A DNA stretch of 64,000 bases from Gracilaria domingensis (Eukaryota > Rhodophyta > Florideophyceae > Gracilariales > Gracilariaceae): the NCBI GenBank assembly GCA_022539475.1, contig VCMS01000003.1, positions 394,983 to 458,982 on the forward strand, in the 5' to 3' direction. The notes beneath the pieces were generated by a model. That model ran no database searches and was not told the origin of the DNA. It worked only from the letters and a program-made list of their open reading frames with translations. This document shows, in pieces, positions 28,954-39,921 of this stretch (its first letter is position 1; each line of letters begins with the position of its first letter). The position numbers and the translations under genes are program-made.

Positions 28954-30357
28954 ATGGAACTGGTCGAGACCTCCGTTTGTCGGCAAAAAGGGCTAAATAG
29001 TCGGGGCCAGTGGGACCCTCAAGGCTTCTACGATGACAGATTTAATGACCCCATGAACTTGAACCTAAGCGAAAACGCGGTGTCTCTCATTACCGCTGTT
29101 GCAATATCTTGCTCCCTCCTCTTGTTCAACGACATTTTGTTCCGGATTGTTGTTCGAGCCAAACGCGCTCGAGTAAGTCGGCAAATGATTTTAAGACGCC
29201 GTGTATTGGAACGGTTTTCCAACCCTTTGAATTTGCTTTCGATGAATGTCGAAAGACTTGCGACGCGCCGTTCGCCTGCATCTGAATACTCCCCAGAGCG
29301 GGAACGAATTTGGCAAGGTTTCTCGAAATGTGCATTTGTCTGTTTAGTTGTGATAAGCTTGCTGATTGTTTTTGTCGAATTCCTGTTTATCTTTCTGGCT
29401 ACGTCTCAACACAAGTTGTATAACTTGGAGCTTTCTACTGTGCCCACGTTTGAGTTCAAAGATCTAGGCTGTGAAGTCATTGGCCTCCCGTCACCGATAA
29501 ATGCTTGTTATCAAACTGCTATAACAAGCAGGCCTGGGTTCAATTCACGAGCTGGCATACAACTATGCACAATGCGCATCCCTTGTAGTAACCATGAACT
29601 ACTTCCTGGAGTGCAGCAATTCCTTCTAGCCTTCGTCGTAAGTTCTCACAGCGTTCAACTCAGGGTGATAGACAAGAATGGAACGTTGACTCAGTTCGTC
29701 AGAATGGGAATTGTCGTTGACAAAACTGGATTTCTTTACTCTGGGCTAGCGAACGTGAGTGGGGAGCTCCTTCATTCAGTGCTGTCGACACGCATGGAAA
29801 GAACAAACATTACAGTTAAAGCATACGCTATAACAGCCGCTGAAGGCGTTTCTGGTAATGCCGTCGCCAGTTCCCAGAACGAAAACAGTGCCATGGAGAA
29901 TACACAACGTCGCTTAATAAATGCGATAAGTGTCAAAAGACAGAACGAAGAAAAAGCTGGTGTTGGCGTTGGTGTTGCGTTTGCAGTTGATGCAAGTCTC
30001 GTCGATCTGCGAGAAACACATCGATCAGTGTTCATTCACGGAAATGAAACTGGAGAAGAGCTTCGCCGCGAAATGCAGAAATATTTCTTCGATGTGATGG
30101 GCTCCGTAATGTTTCCCACGGCAGAAGGACGTGCGGTAGTTGAGAGTGAAGGCATAACGCTTCGAGAATTAGATTTGCCACCACTAGCATACTATAGTAG
30201 ACCTTGGATTGGAGTGGTGTCGTGCATCGTTGTTTGTTGCGCACTGTTGCTTATCTGGACGGTGCTTGTTGTGTTAGGCGTTCAAAGTGGAGTTGAATGC
30301 GAATGCCGAACGGCGTCTAGCAAATTCGACGAAAGGAGTGACGAAATTGTCGTGTAG
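28954..30357 (+). CDS. Unknown membrane protein with three helices and a large lumenal/extracellular domain
   Basis: A 467-residue single-exon gene of no family I recognise. Hydrophobic helices lie at about 42-66, 124-148 and 417-444. The stretch between the first two is Arg-rich (VRAKRARVSRQMILRRRVLERF) and so likely cytosolic. The 270-residue segment between helices two and three has several Cys and four N-glycosylation sequons (NGT, NVS, NIT, NET), so it likely faces the lumen or outside. The short tail after helix three holds Cys (ECECR) and acidic residues. The arrangement suggests a receptor-like or structural membrane protein; no enzyme motif is seen. It lies 426 bp before STT3 on the same strand, which is probably coincidence. 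Confidence 0.75.
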   Translation: MELVETSVCRQKGLNSRGQWDPQGFYDDRFNDPMNLNLSENAVSLITAVAISCSLLLFNDILFRIVVRAKRARVSRQMILRRRVLERFSNPLNLLSMNVERLATRRSPASEYSPERERIWQGFSKCAFVCLVVISLLIVFVEFLFIFLATSQHKLYNLELSTVPTFEFKDLGCEVIGLPSPINACYQTAITSRPGFNSRAGIQLCTMRIPCSNHELLPGVQQFLLAFVVSSHSVQLRVIDKNGTLTQFVRMGIVVDKTGFLYSGLANVSGELLHSVLSTRMERTNITVKAYAITAAEGVSGNAVASSQNENSAMENTQRRLINAISVKRQNEEKAGVGVGVAFAVDASLVDLRETHRSVFIHGNETGEELRREMQKYFFDVMGSVMFPTAEGRAVVESEGITLRELDLPPLAYYSRPWIGVVSCIVVCCALLLIWTVLVVLGVQSGVECECRTASSKFDERSDEIVV

Positions 30358-30783
30358 ATGAAACGGCTCGACGAAGGGCAAGAGGGAGGAGGGCGCGCGA
30401 TTTTAGGCGTTTACCTTCCGTCCTCCGTGTACGGGTAGATACAAGGAGTGCATTCGTAAAAACCCAAAACTTTGAAAAATTTGCAACGCTTTGGGCATGT
30501 TGACTGCGCTTGATCCTCTGATCCTTTGAAGAGCAACGCGTCCCCAAACAGCAGCTCCGCTGCCGGATCGCAACTCGTCACGCGCGCCAGACCCGTCAGT
30601 GCGGTTGCCGCTGCATGCCCCCGCCCGCATCGCCTCTTCTCGCGCGCGAGCGAGGCAGCGAAAGCTGCGCCCACAGCTCCCTCTGAGGACAAACCCGCTC
30701 TCAGCACCCGTCGCCGCACACCACAATTCGATCCACCTTCGCCCCGCTTTCTTCCTTTCCTCAGCCCGTGCGCGATTTGCGAC
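30358..30783. other. Intergenic, 426 bp, STT3 promoter and leader
   Basis: This contains the 3' end of the membrane-protein gene and the promoter of STT3. The frame of STT3 exon 1 is open back to 30526 but has no ATG before 30784. No TATA box is evident. Confidence 0.55.
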
Positions 30784-33234
30784 ATGGCGCTGTCATCGGT
30801 TGTTGGCACCGTGGAAATCACTCAAGATGATGAAGCAAAACCAGACGCCAGTCACTCTCCTTTGCCCATCTCCAGACAGAAGGAGGCCTTTCTCAGAACC
30901 ATTACGCTTTCGCTCATATGCGTCGTATCCTTTTCGATTCGGCTGTTTTCCATACTGCGATATGAAAGTATCATTCATGAATTCGATCCTTGGTTCAACT
31001 ATCGAAGCACACGGTAAGTTCCACAAGTCTGCAACCGATGCACGCCTGTCACCATCTGTTGCCACAATCGACCAACATTTGAATTCTAACCCTCTACGAA
31101 ATCCTACTTCGTCCTTATGTACAGAGTTCTCGTAGAAGAAGGCACGTACAAGTTTTGGAACTGGTTTGATTCCAGATCGTGGTATCCCCTCGGTCGAATC
31201 GTTGGCGGTACTGTATATCCAGGTATCATGTACACCGCAGCATTCATGTACAATGTGTTACACATCCTTGGCTTTCAGGTGCACATTCGCGACGTTTGCG
31301 TGCTGACCGCCCCCGTTTTCTCAGCGCTAACTGCACTGTCTGCCTATGCGCTCACCAAAGAAGTTGCGGATACCGCTGCGGGAATCGTCGCAGCCGCCAT
31401 TGTTTCTATAGTGCCGGGATATATCTCTCGCTCTGTAGCTGGATCGTACGATAATGAAGGCGTTGCCATTACCGCCATGATTTTCTGCTTCTACATGTGG
31501 ACAAAGTCCGTCAACACCGGATCATTGTTCTGGTCCGGCTTGGCCACGTTATCGTATCTGTACATGGTGGCTTGTTGGGGTGGATACATTTTCCTCATTA
31601 ACCTCATTCCAGTGTACGTTCTCGTAATGCTTTTCTGTGGTCGCTATTCTCACCGATTATATGTTGCATACAATACGTTTTATGTTCTTGGAACACTGCT
31701 GTCGATGCAAATTCGATTTGTGGGCTTCAACGCCGTGCAGACTTTCGAGCATCTTGGTGCGTTTGGTACATTTGGACTCCTCAATTTGTATTGCGTCACC
31801 AGTTGGGTTCGAAGCTTCACAACGCCGCCAATGTTCCGAGCTTTTATTCGTTTGCTCATAGTTTTCATATTGTCAGTTTTCGCATTCTTCATTGCCATCT
31901 GTTTCGCACTTGATAGCGACGGGCGTATGACTGGAAGATTTCTCCAATTCTTGGATCCGACCTATGCCTCCAAACATATCCCGATCATAGCGTCCGTTTC
32001 TGAGCATCAACCCACAGCGTGGGGTTCGTACTTCTTTGACCTTCATCTTACGGTGTACCTCATGCCCATTGGGCTATACTTTTGCTTTAAGAAACTCACT
32101 GATGCGAATATGTTCTTGGTGACGTATGGCACATTTGCTGTGTACTTCTCTGGGGTTATGGTGAGAATTATGCTTGTGCTCGCACCGGCCGCTTCCATGT
32201 TGAGTGCTATTGGAATCTCTGAGACGTTGAAGTGCTGTTTCAGATCGCTGCAAGCGGCGGACGAGGCCGAAGAACTGAATATTGGAAACGGAGAGAGAAG
32301 CCGTGCGCATTCCGCTGAAAAGGAGGGCGAGACGATTGAGAAGGAGAGTGCGCGTGGGGGTGGCGTGGTGAAGAAGGCCAAGAAAAGCGTGCGTGTGAGA
32401 AAATCAAAGGCAACCAAGGCCGAAGCGGCGCAGGAAGCGGTAAAGGCCGCAGATAAGCAAGCGCGGGCGCAACCAGAGCGTGAGAAAGTGATCCCTAGAT
32501 CGGTAGCGCTCATGATGATCATTGGGTCATTCTCACTGCTGTACCAATACGTGAAACACGCGGTGTGGGCAACATCGGAGGCGTACAGCAGTCCGTCGAT
32601 TGTGCTGAGCGGTCGCGGTTCAAGTGGGGAGAGGATATTCTTTGATGACTATCGCGAGGCGTACTACTGGCTGCGGCAGAACACTGGGGAGGACGATAAG
32701 GTGATGTCATGGTGGGACTACGGGTACCAGATCTCAGGGATGGCGAACCGAACTGTGATCGTAGACAACAACACGTGGAATAACACGCACATTGCAACTG
32801 TGGGCAAGGCGATGAACGCGCCGGAAGACGTGTCGTACAAAATTGTGCGCAAATTGGACGTGGATTACGTGCTGGTGGTGTTTGGCGGAATGATCGAATA
32901 CAGCGGGGACGACATCAACAAGTTCTTATGGATGGTGAGGATCGGGGGCTCGGTGGACAAGACGGTGCAGGAGAAGGACTATCTGTCGGCGTACGGGGCG
33001 TACACGGTGGACGACAGCGCGGGGCCGGCGCTGCGCAAGTCGCTGATGTTCAAGCTGTGCTACTACCGGTTCGCGGACGCGGGCGACGGGTCGGGATTCG
33101 ACCGAATGCGGAGGACGCGGGTGGCGGACGCGTCGTCGATCCGGCTCAAGTACTTTGAGGAGGCGTTCACGAGCGAGCACTGGATGGTGCGCATCTACCG
33201 CGTGAAGAAGGCGGACGCGCGCGGCTGGGTGTGA
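30784..33234 (+). CDS. STT3: Oligosaccharyltransferase catalytic subunit STT3, one intron
   Basis: Exons 30784-31013 and 31125-33234 give 779 residues. STT3 transfers the lipid-linked oligosaccharide to Asn-X-Ser/Thr in the ER. The first lumenal loop has FDPWFNYRSTRVLVEEG with the metal-binding Asp, and the splice joins exactly inside this conserved segment. The second acidic motif follows (GSYDNEGVAI), then the multi-helix membrane part. WWDYG is at 606-610, and the DNNTWNNTHIA segment follows. A Lys/Glu-rich insert (about 430-500, VVKKAKKSVRVRKSKATKAE) lies on the cytosolic side before the last helix and is longer than usual. From about 32.9 kb the codons become much richer in G+C. The start is the first ATG of exon 1, which has a short acidic cytosolic N-terminus. 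Confidence 0.97.
31014..31124 (+). other. STT3: Spliceosomal intron of STT3
   Basis: A 111-bp intron: GTAAGT at the 5' end, TACAG at the 3' end, and a CTAAC branch-like sequence at 31086-31090. It splits an Arg codon after its second base, and removal restores the conserved NYRSTRVLVEEG. Confidence 0.95.
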
Positions 33235-33537
33235 GGCGCCGCGCGGGGCTGGCGGCGGCGCTTGTAATAGAAGAGATTTGATGTTGCGCGCGCGGCTCTG
33301 CTTACACGCGCGGTGTGGCGCGCGCCGAAAAATCGAATCGGGAGATTTGGTGCGGCTCGCTGCCATGCGACGCGCTGTTTCCAATCGCGCCGCGCGCCAT
33401 TGCGCGTGCGACTGCCGTGGCGCTGGCGCTCGCTGCTTCCCCGGCGATTCACAGTTTAGGTTTGACCAACATACATATAGCTTACGATGTCTATCTTCTA
33501 CAAAGGTACAACTCACAAACTGCCCCCCGCGTGAGCG

Positions 33538-34332
33538 TCACGCGCGGCGTCGCAGCCATCGCCTCAGCGACAGCCGCTTGAGGCGGCGGTGGAAGCTGCC
33601 TCGCCTCGACAGCGGCGCCGACTCCGACTCCGACTCCGACTCCGACTCCGACTTGCGCGACAGCTCGCGCGGCGGCGGCGCCGCCGCTGCCGCCGCCGCC
33701 GCCGCGTCGCCGTCCGCCACGGGCTGAACGCTCGCCGGCGTCAGCACCAACGCGGCCGGCAGCGGCGCCTCTCCCAACGACAGCTTCTCCTCGCGCGCGC
33801 GCGGCAAGCCGAGCACGTCGCGCGGCGAGTGCGGCGCCGACCGCACGGTGGGCGCCGTGACGGCGGCGGCGGCGCCGCCGCCGCCGGCGCCACCGCCGCC
33901 GCCCTCCGACTCAATGTCGGACAGCAGCGAGCGCGACGACGACGACGGCGTGACGCGGATGCGCAGGTTCTTGGCGGAGTGCGAGCGGCGCACGGCGGCG
34001 CCGTTTGCGCGCGGCGCGCGCGCGCGCTCGGACAGGTTGGACTGGTGGCGATCGGCGGTGGCGGCCGGCGACGCGCGCTGCGAGTTGACGGACGAGCTGA
34101 ACGTGCTGCGGCGCGGCGAGGACGATGGCGGCGAGGACGGCGCGAGCGACGCGCCCAGACGGCGGCGCGCCTCGTCGGACCACAGCTGCAGTTGGCGCGT
34201 GTGGATCTTGGTGCGGTCCTGATCGGTCTGCGGGCGGCGGAGATCGTCGAGGTCCGAGTCGATTTCGGAGGCGTCGCAGTCGAACGAGACGGGCGTGGTG
34301 GCCTCGTTGAAGTAGTGCAGGCGCTCGGACAT
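33538..34332 (-). CDS. Ser/Arg/Gly-rich hypothetical protein, 264 residues
   Basis: I recognise no family. The ATG at 34332 opens MSERLHYFNEATTPVSFDCD, followed by an acidic stretch (DASEIDSDLDDL) and a segment of ordinary composition (KIHTRQLQLWSDEARRRLG). After that the protein is low-complexity: Ser/Arg-rich with RS and SP sites, then poly-Gly and poly-Ala, then SESESESESES, and a very basic end (RRLKRLSLRRWLRRRA). The first 65 residues look like a genuine conserved domain and fix the frame. The basic SR-like body would suit RNA or chromatin contact, but this is a guess. The SE repeat is coded by a GACTCC tandem array. The frame extends upstream to 34545 without another good start. Confidence 0.6.
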   Translation of the reverse strand: MSERLHYFNEATTPVSFDCDASEIDSDLDDLRRPQTDQDRTKIHTRQLQLWSDEARRRLGASLAPSSPPSSSPRRSTFSSSVNSQRASPAATADRHQSNLSERARAPRANGAAVRRSHSAKNLRIRVTPSSSSRSLLSDIESEGGGGGAGGGGAAAAVTAPTVRSAPHSPRDVLGLPRAREEKLSLGEAPLPAALVLTPASVQPVADGDAAAAAAAAAPPPRELSRKSESESESESESAPLSRRGSFHRRLKRLSLRRWLRRRA

Positions 34333-35147
34333 GGTTGCGGTGGGGGTGTTTGGGGGGGGGGGGGGGGGAGGGGGGGAGGGAGGAATGCGGATGGGGGGCG
34401 GGGGAGATGGAGGGGGAGAGGGGGAGCGGGGCGCTTTATGAACGAAATACAGCGCACGCAAGCGGCAACGTGGACGCCGCCTGGCAGCGTGTGCCGCACG
34501 GCGCCGTTTCGGTGCCTTGTTTGTTGGAAGAGCAAACGAGTTCACTCACCGCCGCCAATTCAAACGCCGCGCCGTGATTCCTTGTTTTCCGCGCCCACTT
34601 ACACCCGTCGCTGTGCCCGCTGGACGCGTCGTCCACGTGGCCGCTCCACGCCGCGCTTTCGCCGCCGTCGCCGCCACGCATTTGCGCGCGCAACGCCTCT
34701 CGCGCCACCCGCTCGCTTCGCCGCGCAGCTGTTGCCCCGCGGCTGTTGACACCGCAGCCGCCGCTGTCCGCGGCCCTCGTCCCTGTCTACAACCCCTCTC
34801 GAGTGCACAGCGATGAATGCTTGTTGTATTACGTCGCGCAAACTGTTGTCACACGCCATGTCACGCAATTGCCCCACTCGCCCGCAATCTCCCACTGCCG
34901 CATTAGCCGCCGCTTCATGCCGCCCCTTCCAGAGGCCCGCTCGCCAAACTCCTACAACGGCCGAACGTCCCAGAACGAGTTGTGCAATGTCTCATTCTGT
35001 AGACAGCAATACCTTCTTTTGTTCATTTCCTCAATTCCCCAAACGAGTATCCAGCAGCACAGCACTTTTCACAACAGCTCCTTCATTATAACGACCTCCC
35101 CTTCCCTTCTCCCCGTTCTCGAGCACCCATCTCAACCTCTTGCCTGC
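34333..35147. other. Divergent promoter region with a poly-G run
   Basis: This separates the Ser/Arg-rich gene (-) from the GT2 gene (+). A 17-G run lies at 34352-34368, within the leader of the minus-strand gene. The + strand side ends in a pyrimidine-rich leader (about 35086-35147) after a weak CATTATAAC. The GT2 frame is open across much of this part, so part of it may be coding if an earlier ATG (34917) is used. Confidence 0.5.
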
Positions 35148-37418
35148 ATGGTGCAACCTCGACACCCGAATACCTTCCGTCATCAATGGCATGCCGGTGG
35201 CGGCCATTCCGCCCTTCCCCCACGGATGCCCCCCCTCCCCGCTCAATGGCGTCCAGGTATGCCCTGTCACTGGACTGAACGCACCTCTCGCTCAGCACTA
35301 CAGTCACGACTTCGTCGCATATTTTATCTGCTTCGAATTCTCGCCGCCATCGCCTACCTTCAATTCCGAGCACGTGGAACAATTGGTGTTTTTGATCGCT
35401 CACGAACTCCTCCCTACTTGGCATACCAAATCATCTTCTTTGTGATGGAATGTGTTTGTGTTCTGGACATCTTCTTAGATCTTCTTTGCGTGTGGAACAT
35501 TTCTCGACGGAACTGTGTCAACTTCAATCGAATCCCGTCTCACTTAATCAAGCCCTACTTTGAACGCCAGCCCCATCACCCCTCCAAACCAGAGCATTCC
35601 ACGTACCCTTCTGTCGCCGTGTATATTCCATGTTACAATGAGCATGTCTCTCTTGTGAGGGACACTGTGTTGGGCGCATTGAGAATCGATTATCCTCACG
35701 AACTTCTTACCGTATATCTCTGTGATGACGGAAAGGATCCACTCAAAAAGGATATGATTTCGGAATTGAGTCTTCGATACAGCAACGTGTTTTACATTAT
35801 CCGAGAGGAACACAAACACGCCAAAGCCGGAAACCTCAACCACGCTCTTCGAACCACTGAGAGTGATCTCGTGGTGACCCTAGATGCAGATTTCATCCCA
35901 AGACCCAACATCCTTCAACGTCTCATGCCGTATTATTATGTCTGGAACCCAGATTCTGCTTTGTATGAGTTCAATGAAACGCTAGCTGTTGTACAAGCGC
36001 CGCAACAATTTCGCAACCTTTCTCCTTACGACCATGATCCTTTTGATCAACGCGCTTTGTTCTTTTTTGACTTGATACAGGATGGAAAGGATTGGTTCAA
36101 CGCTTCCACCATAGTTGGAACAAACAATCTTATCAGCAAGGCAGCACTAAAAGAAGCCGAGTACTACCCGTTGTATTCCATCATAGAAGACACGGCACTA
36201 TCTCTCAAATTTCACAGTCTTGGATATCGTACTTACTATGTGAATGAGTCGGTTGCGACTGGACTTGCAACAACATCGCTTCATAGCAATTTGCGACAAC
36301 GAGCGAGATGGATGAAGGGTGATTATCAGGTTCTGTTTTCTAGAAATGGACCCTTGGCTACACGAGGTTTGAGTGTTGTTCAACGTTTACTATATTTACA
36401 TATGGGATTCGGAAGACTAATGTCCTTCATTTACATTCTTTTTGATGTGGCCCTGGTAGCACTTCTTGTCGGCGGTGTTATTCCGATTGACGTACAGTAT
36501 CCAATTGTTTTCGTCATCTACTTTACCATTTTTCTCTCTTTTACAACCCTCTCACACTTTGTGAGCACTGCTGGTGGGAGAGGTCTTTTTAAGTCTGCAG
36601 CCGGTATTTCTGCGTTTCAGGCAATTTTTAGGTATACCACCATAACAGGCTTTTTCTTGTTTCTGTTCGACGGAAAGAACTTCAAATTTGATGTTACTGT
36701 CAAACCTGGTGCTACCGGGAATATGATTGAAGATATACAGCATCAAAGAAAAAGTGAAAGCGATAGCAAAGCTTGTTCTGAAGAGAGGAATGCCTCATTT
36801 GGCTCCAAGGATTCTTCTTCTATATCTGAAGGAAGACAAGATGGGATTACATTTGGTTCCAATTCTAAAGCAGATAGGTCGGGCAATTTCTCAGTAGGAA
36901 TGCATGAAGAAGTGCCCTCAAACTCCGGGGAACGTCAGGATATAGATAGAAGCGTCTGCGTCCAAGACAACGTGGGAGAAATGAAACTTGGCAGAAAAGA
37001 AATATTGAAGAATCTTCAAAGCATTTGGTTCAGTATTTTGTGGGCACTTGTGTTGGTATTTTCAATTATATGGGGAATTGTGAGACGACGAAACGCAGAG
37101 ACGACTATTGACAACAATCCCACATCACTCAGGAATGGCGATTTGGTTCCATTTTCAATGGCGGTTGGCTTTGCTGCTATAAGTGCACTACCCCATCTTC
37201 TTGCAATTTTTCTGTGCTTTCGTCCGTATGTTTTGGGGTGGATGTTGACGGACATTGTGAATGGGAGGTGTGATCAATTTGCAGTGGACACAGAAAGTGG
37301 AAAGTTGTATGTACCGTGGTCGTACATCAACCTTTTTACCCTTGCACGCATCATTCTTATTTTTGGGACGTTGATGTTTATACTGATTTATACTCTCTTG
37401 AACGTTGTCGGTCGATAA
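35148..37418 (+). CDS. Cellulose-synthase-like glycosyltransferase (GT2), membrane
   Basis: 756 residues from the ATG at 35148; an ATG at 34917 would add 77 low-complexity residues. Two N-terminal helices (IFYLLRILAAIAYLQ and YQIIFFVMECVCVLDIFLDLL) precede the cytosolic GT-A domain. It has YIPCYNE, the UDP-binding CDDG (Asp193-194), the LDADF DxD motif (Asp246/248), the base-bearing IEDT (about 347-348) and RQRARW (about 383-388), the product-channel motif. This D, DxD, D, QxxRW set defines processive GT2 enzymes. At least six helices follow, with a cytosolic Ser-rich loop of about 130 residues between the fourth and fifth, likely a phosphorylated control region. In red algae such enzymes make cellulose or mannan-type wall polymers; the exact polymer is not shown. 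Neither the plant CESA zinc finger nor a PilZ domain is present. Confidence 0.92.
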   Translation: MVQPRHPNTFRHQWHAGGGHSALPPRMPPLPAQWRPGMPCHWTERTSRSALQSRLRRIFYLLRILAAIAYLQFRARGTIGVFDRSRTPPYLAYQIIFFVMECVCVLDIFLDLLCVWNISRRNCVNFNRIPSHLIKPYFERQPHHPSKPEHSTYPSVAVYIPCYNEHVSLVRDTVLGALRIDYPHELLTVYLCDDGKDPLKKDMISELSLRYSNVFYIIREEHKHAKAGNLNHALRTTESDLVVTLDADFIPRPNILQRLMPYYYVWNPDSALYEFNETLAVVQAPQQFRNLSPYDHDPFDQRALFFFDLIQDGKDWFNASTIVGTNNLISKAALKEAEYYPLYSIIEDTALSLKFHSLGYRTYYVNESVATGLATTSLHSNLRQRARWMKGDYQVLFSRNGPLATRGLSVVQRLLYLHMGFGRLMSFIYILFDVALVALLVGGVIPIDVQYPIVFVIYFTIFLSFTTLSHFVSTAGGRGLFKSAAGISAFQAIFRYTTITGFFLFLFDGKNFKFDVTVKPGATGNMIEDIQHQRKSESDSKACSEERNASFGSKDSSSISEGRQDGITFGSNSKADRSGNFSVGMHEEVPSNSGERQDIDRSVCVQDNVGEMKLGRKEILKNLQSIWFSILWALVLVFSIIWGIVRRRNAETTIDNNPTSLRNGDLVPFSMAVGFAAISALPHLLAIFLCFRPYVLGWMLTDIVNGRCDQFAVDTESGKLYVPWSYINLFTLARIILIFGTLMFILIYTLLNVVGR

Positions 37419-39446
37419 AGCCGCAAACTGAGAACTACGTTGCTCTCGCGCTATGCAGATGGCAAGCAAACAAGCAAAAAGGACCTCAGCAGACTCTGCT
37501 GTGTTATTTCTCCCGTTTTTTGGAGATCTTCCTCCAAAGCCAAGGAATCTTAGTGCTTCGCGTTGGTTGTTCAGCGACTAACGTAGTCTACTATCTACGG
37601 TTGCGTCGATACTTCCTGCCGTATCTACGCATTCGTTTCTAAGTTTGAAACTCGCAATTCCACTTATTTATTAAAAGTTTACTTGAGTTCTTTACGCATT
37701 ATAATTGCTTTTACTATCAACAGTCCCCCATAGCCGTATACTTCACTGTTCTAATAAAACTAATTGTACCAGCAACTTTTTCCCTGACGTTTAGTTTCTT
37801 ATGCAATTTGTGGACGCCATTTTTGACCTCAAAACGCCGGCGGTAACAAACCCTGGTAAGATACAAAAAATGCTTGTAAGTACCAGCGTAAATGGCATAA
37901 AATATGAAGATAGCTTTATTGCCTGCTAAGGGAAACACAACCGCCCCAACAGAGATAAAACACATATGATTCCGAATCACGACCGCAAACGCCTAGAAAA
38001 GGAAACGAGGAGGACAAATCAAACTAAGATATGACTCTGTCTCTATACTATAACTCAATACGACCACAAAATCCAAAGCCAACAGGCCATAACACAAGCA
38101 AATTTTTTTGCGAAACAATAGAATAATAGGAATAAAGCGGGAGAACTATTATTCAATGTCAACTTAAACCTAAGAATCAAGCGGGATAGAAAGAAAAAAA
38201 AGGCGACAACAATTTTCTTCATATCTGACGTCCTCAACGAAGAACGAAAACGAGTCGATTAATGTTCAAAGCTCGTTAGCGGCAAAAGAACCAATAAAAC
38301 GTTCGGAATCTTTTTCCTTGAAAAGCAGCTAGCACGGAGAGCTCTTCTCACATAACAAAACATCCAGGGTCTAGAAAAGAGTCAAAAACCTCACGACATG
38401 AGGAAAATAGTTAGAAAAGGAGGCAACGAAATCCACATGTGTACGATGTATTTTCTGTGAGCACGAGAGCACATACATGCGTACTTTAAATTTTACTTGC
38501 ATTTGTATTTGCGTTTGCGTTTGCATTTAAATCTATGGTCGTAACCCCTTAGTTTCTACGTTTACTACTATGCGTACGAGACTTTCTCAATGTCTATAAA
38601 GACCGGGTAAAACAATGAAGCTTCCGAACCAGAAAGCTGATTTATTGGACATTCGGGGCTGCGACTTGGATCTTTGTTCCTGTGACGTCTTGCGTCCAAA
38701 CCACATGCATTGATCAATGTAAGAACACTCCCCTTAGCGCCAAGCAGTCAATCGACGATCAGCGATCTTGAATCGCAGCCATCAACATCTTCTTGCAAAA
38801 GCTTTTAGTTTTCTTTTCACTCAGATGCAAATCGTCCCATGAAGAGGATGGGTGAGCTCACCCACCATCTCCATGAGATGATTTGCATCTTCTAGATGGC
38901 GCTGGAGTTTGACTACGCTGTTTTCAAACTTGTGTCTTTGTGTTTATTGCGGCACCCCAGTACCAAAATTCAGTAAAGATCACTCATCGAGCTGCACCGA
39001 CATGACTCAATGAAGTCGTACTACTTGGTTTCAGCCCAGCTGTTTTTCTGTACTGTCAAGTTATGGTCCCGCTTGCTTTGGTGCATCGCTAAGTACTTCT
39101 ATCTCAGCTTCTTCGCATTCCGTTTTTCCTTTACTCTCCTTTTAATCTTTTCTCTTCTTCCCTTCACCCCTTGCCTTTGACAAAACTATTTTTTCACAAC
39201 GGAAAGTAACAAAATTGACATCAAACTCTTCGAAGAGAAAAATAACTACAAGCCTTGCTGCATTCGTATTAAAGCTACATGTGATGCGAAAGAAGTTGGA
39301 AACGCTCTTCTGATTTTGCGTCATCATTTTAGCACTGATAAAGATTGAAACGTTTATTAAAGCCCAGAAGAAGATAAGTGGCATAATCATTTTTGTACTG
39401 TTGAGTATAGCATTAAAAGTGGTTCAAACAGAAATTAATAACCATA
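37419..39446. other. Intergenic, 2 kb, between the gene island and the retroelement cluster
   Basis: AT-richer DNA without a supportable gene. It has a TTTGCGTTTGCATTTG-like simple repeat at about 38490-38530 and the long inverted repeat at 38823-38890. Confidence 0.6.
38823..38890 (-). other. Long imperfect inverted repeat, possible small-RNA precursor on the minus strand
   Basis: Two 32-base arms flank an AGCT loop. 27 of 32 positions match as DNA. In minus-strand RNA, three of the five mismatches become G-U pairs, giving 30 of 32 paired; in + strand RNA only one does. This bias suggests the minus strand may be the transcribed, folded one. Size and near-complete pairing fit a miRNA-like hairpin; a MITE remnant is the alternative. 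Confidence 0.5.
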
Positions 39447-39726
39447 TAAAGACACTGATCGATAGTGCAGCACATAGTGTCTGCACAGGGAAGAGTTCGT
39501 AGAACTGCAACGTCCGCGTGGACGTTGTGCGCGATACATTGTGGTGCTTTTTGTACGTTCGAAGCAGATTGTTTTCAATCTAATTAAGAGCCAGCATACA
39601 AACGTATAATTGTTTGTATTTTTGTGTGACAAAGTTGCTGGAAGCTAAAAGATATAAGAAGTACCTCACAGATAGACTCAAGAAAGACAGAATCAATAGC
39701 AACTTGACTGAAATTTCATTTTCATA
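39447..39726 (+). repeat. Copia 5' LTR
   Basis: About 280 bp. It matches the 3' copy through the CTGATCGATAGTGCAGCAC start, the GCGACGTCCGCGTGG-like centre and a GACTGA-TTTTC end. The exact ends are uncertain by a few bases. Confidence 0.75.
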
Positions 39727-39921
39727 GGTTATTGACCAAAGTTATCGTACCCATGCGCACTACTGTGCGTCGTTTTCTTTCTTTTTCTCTTGTTTGTTTC
39801 TACTCTGCGATGAACGACTCGTCTTACCATGCGGCAAAACTGCGTATTCTGCTGTTGAAAGCGAATAACTATTTCATGTGGTCGCATAAGATGGATCTTG
39901 TACTACGCTCTAAGGGCGCCT

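Noticed and set aside
33589-34749. 386-codon + strand frame
   Set aside because: Arg/Gly-rich complement of the Ser/Arg-rich gene; the opposite strand has the better N-terminal domain.
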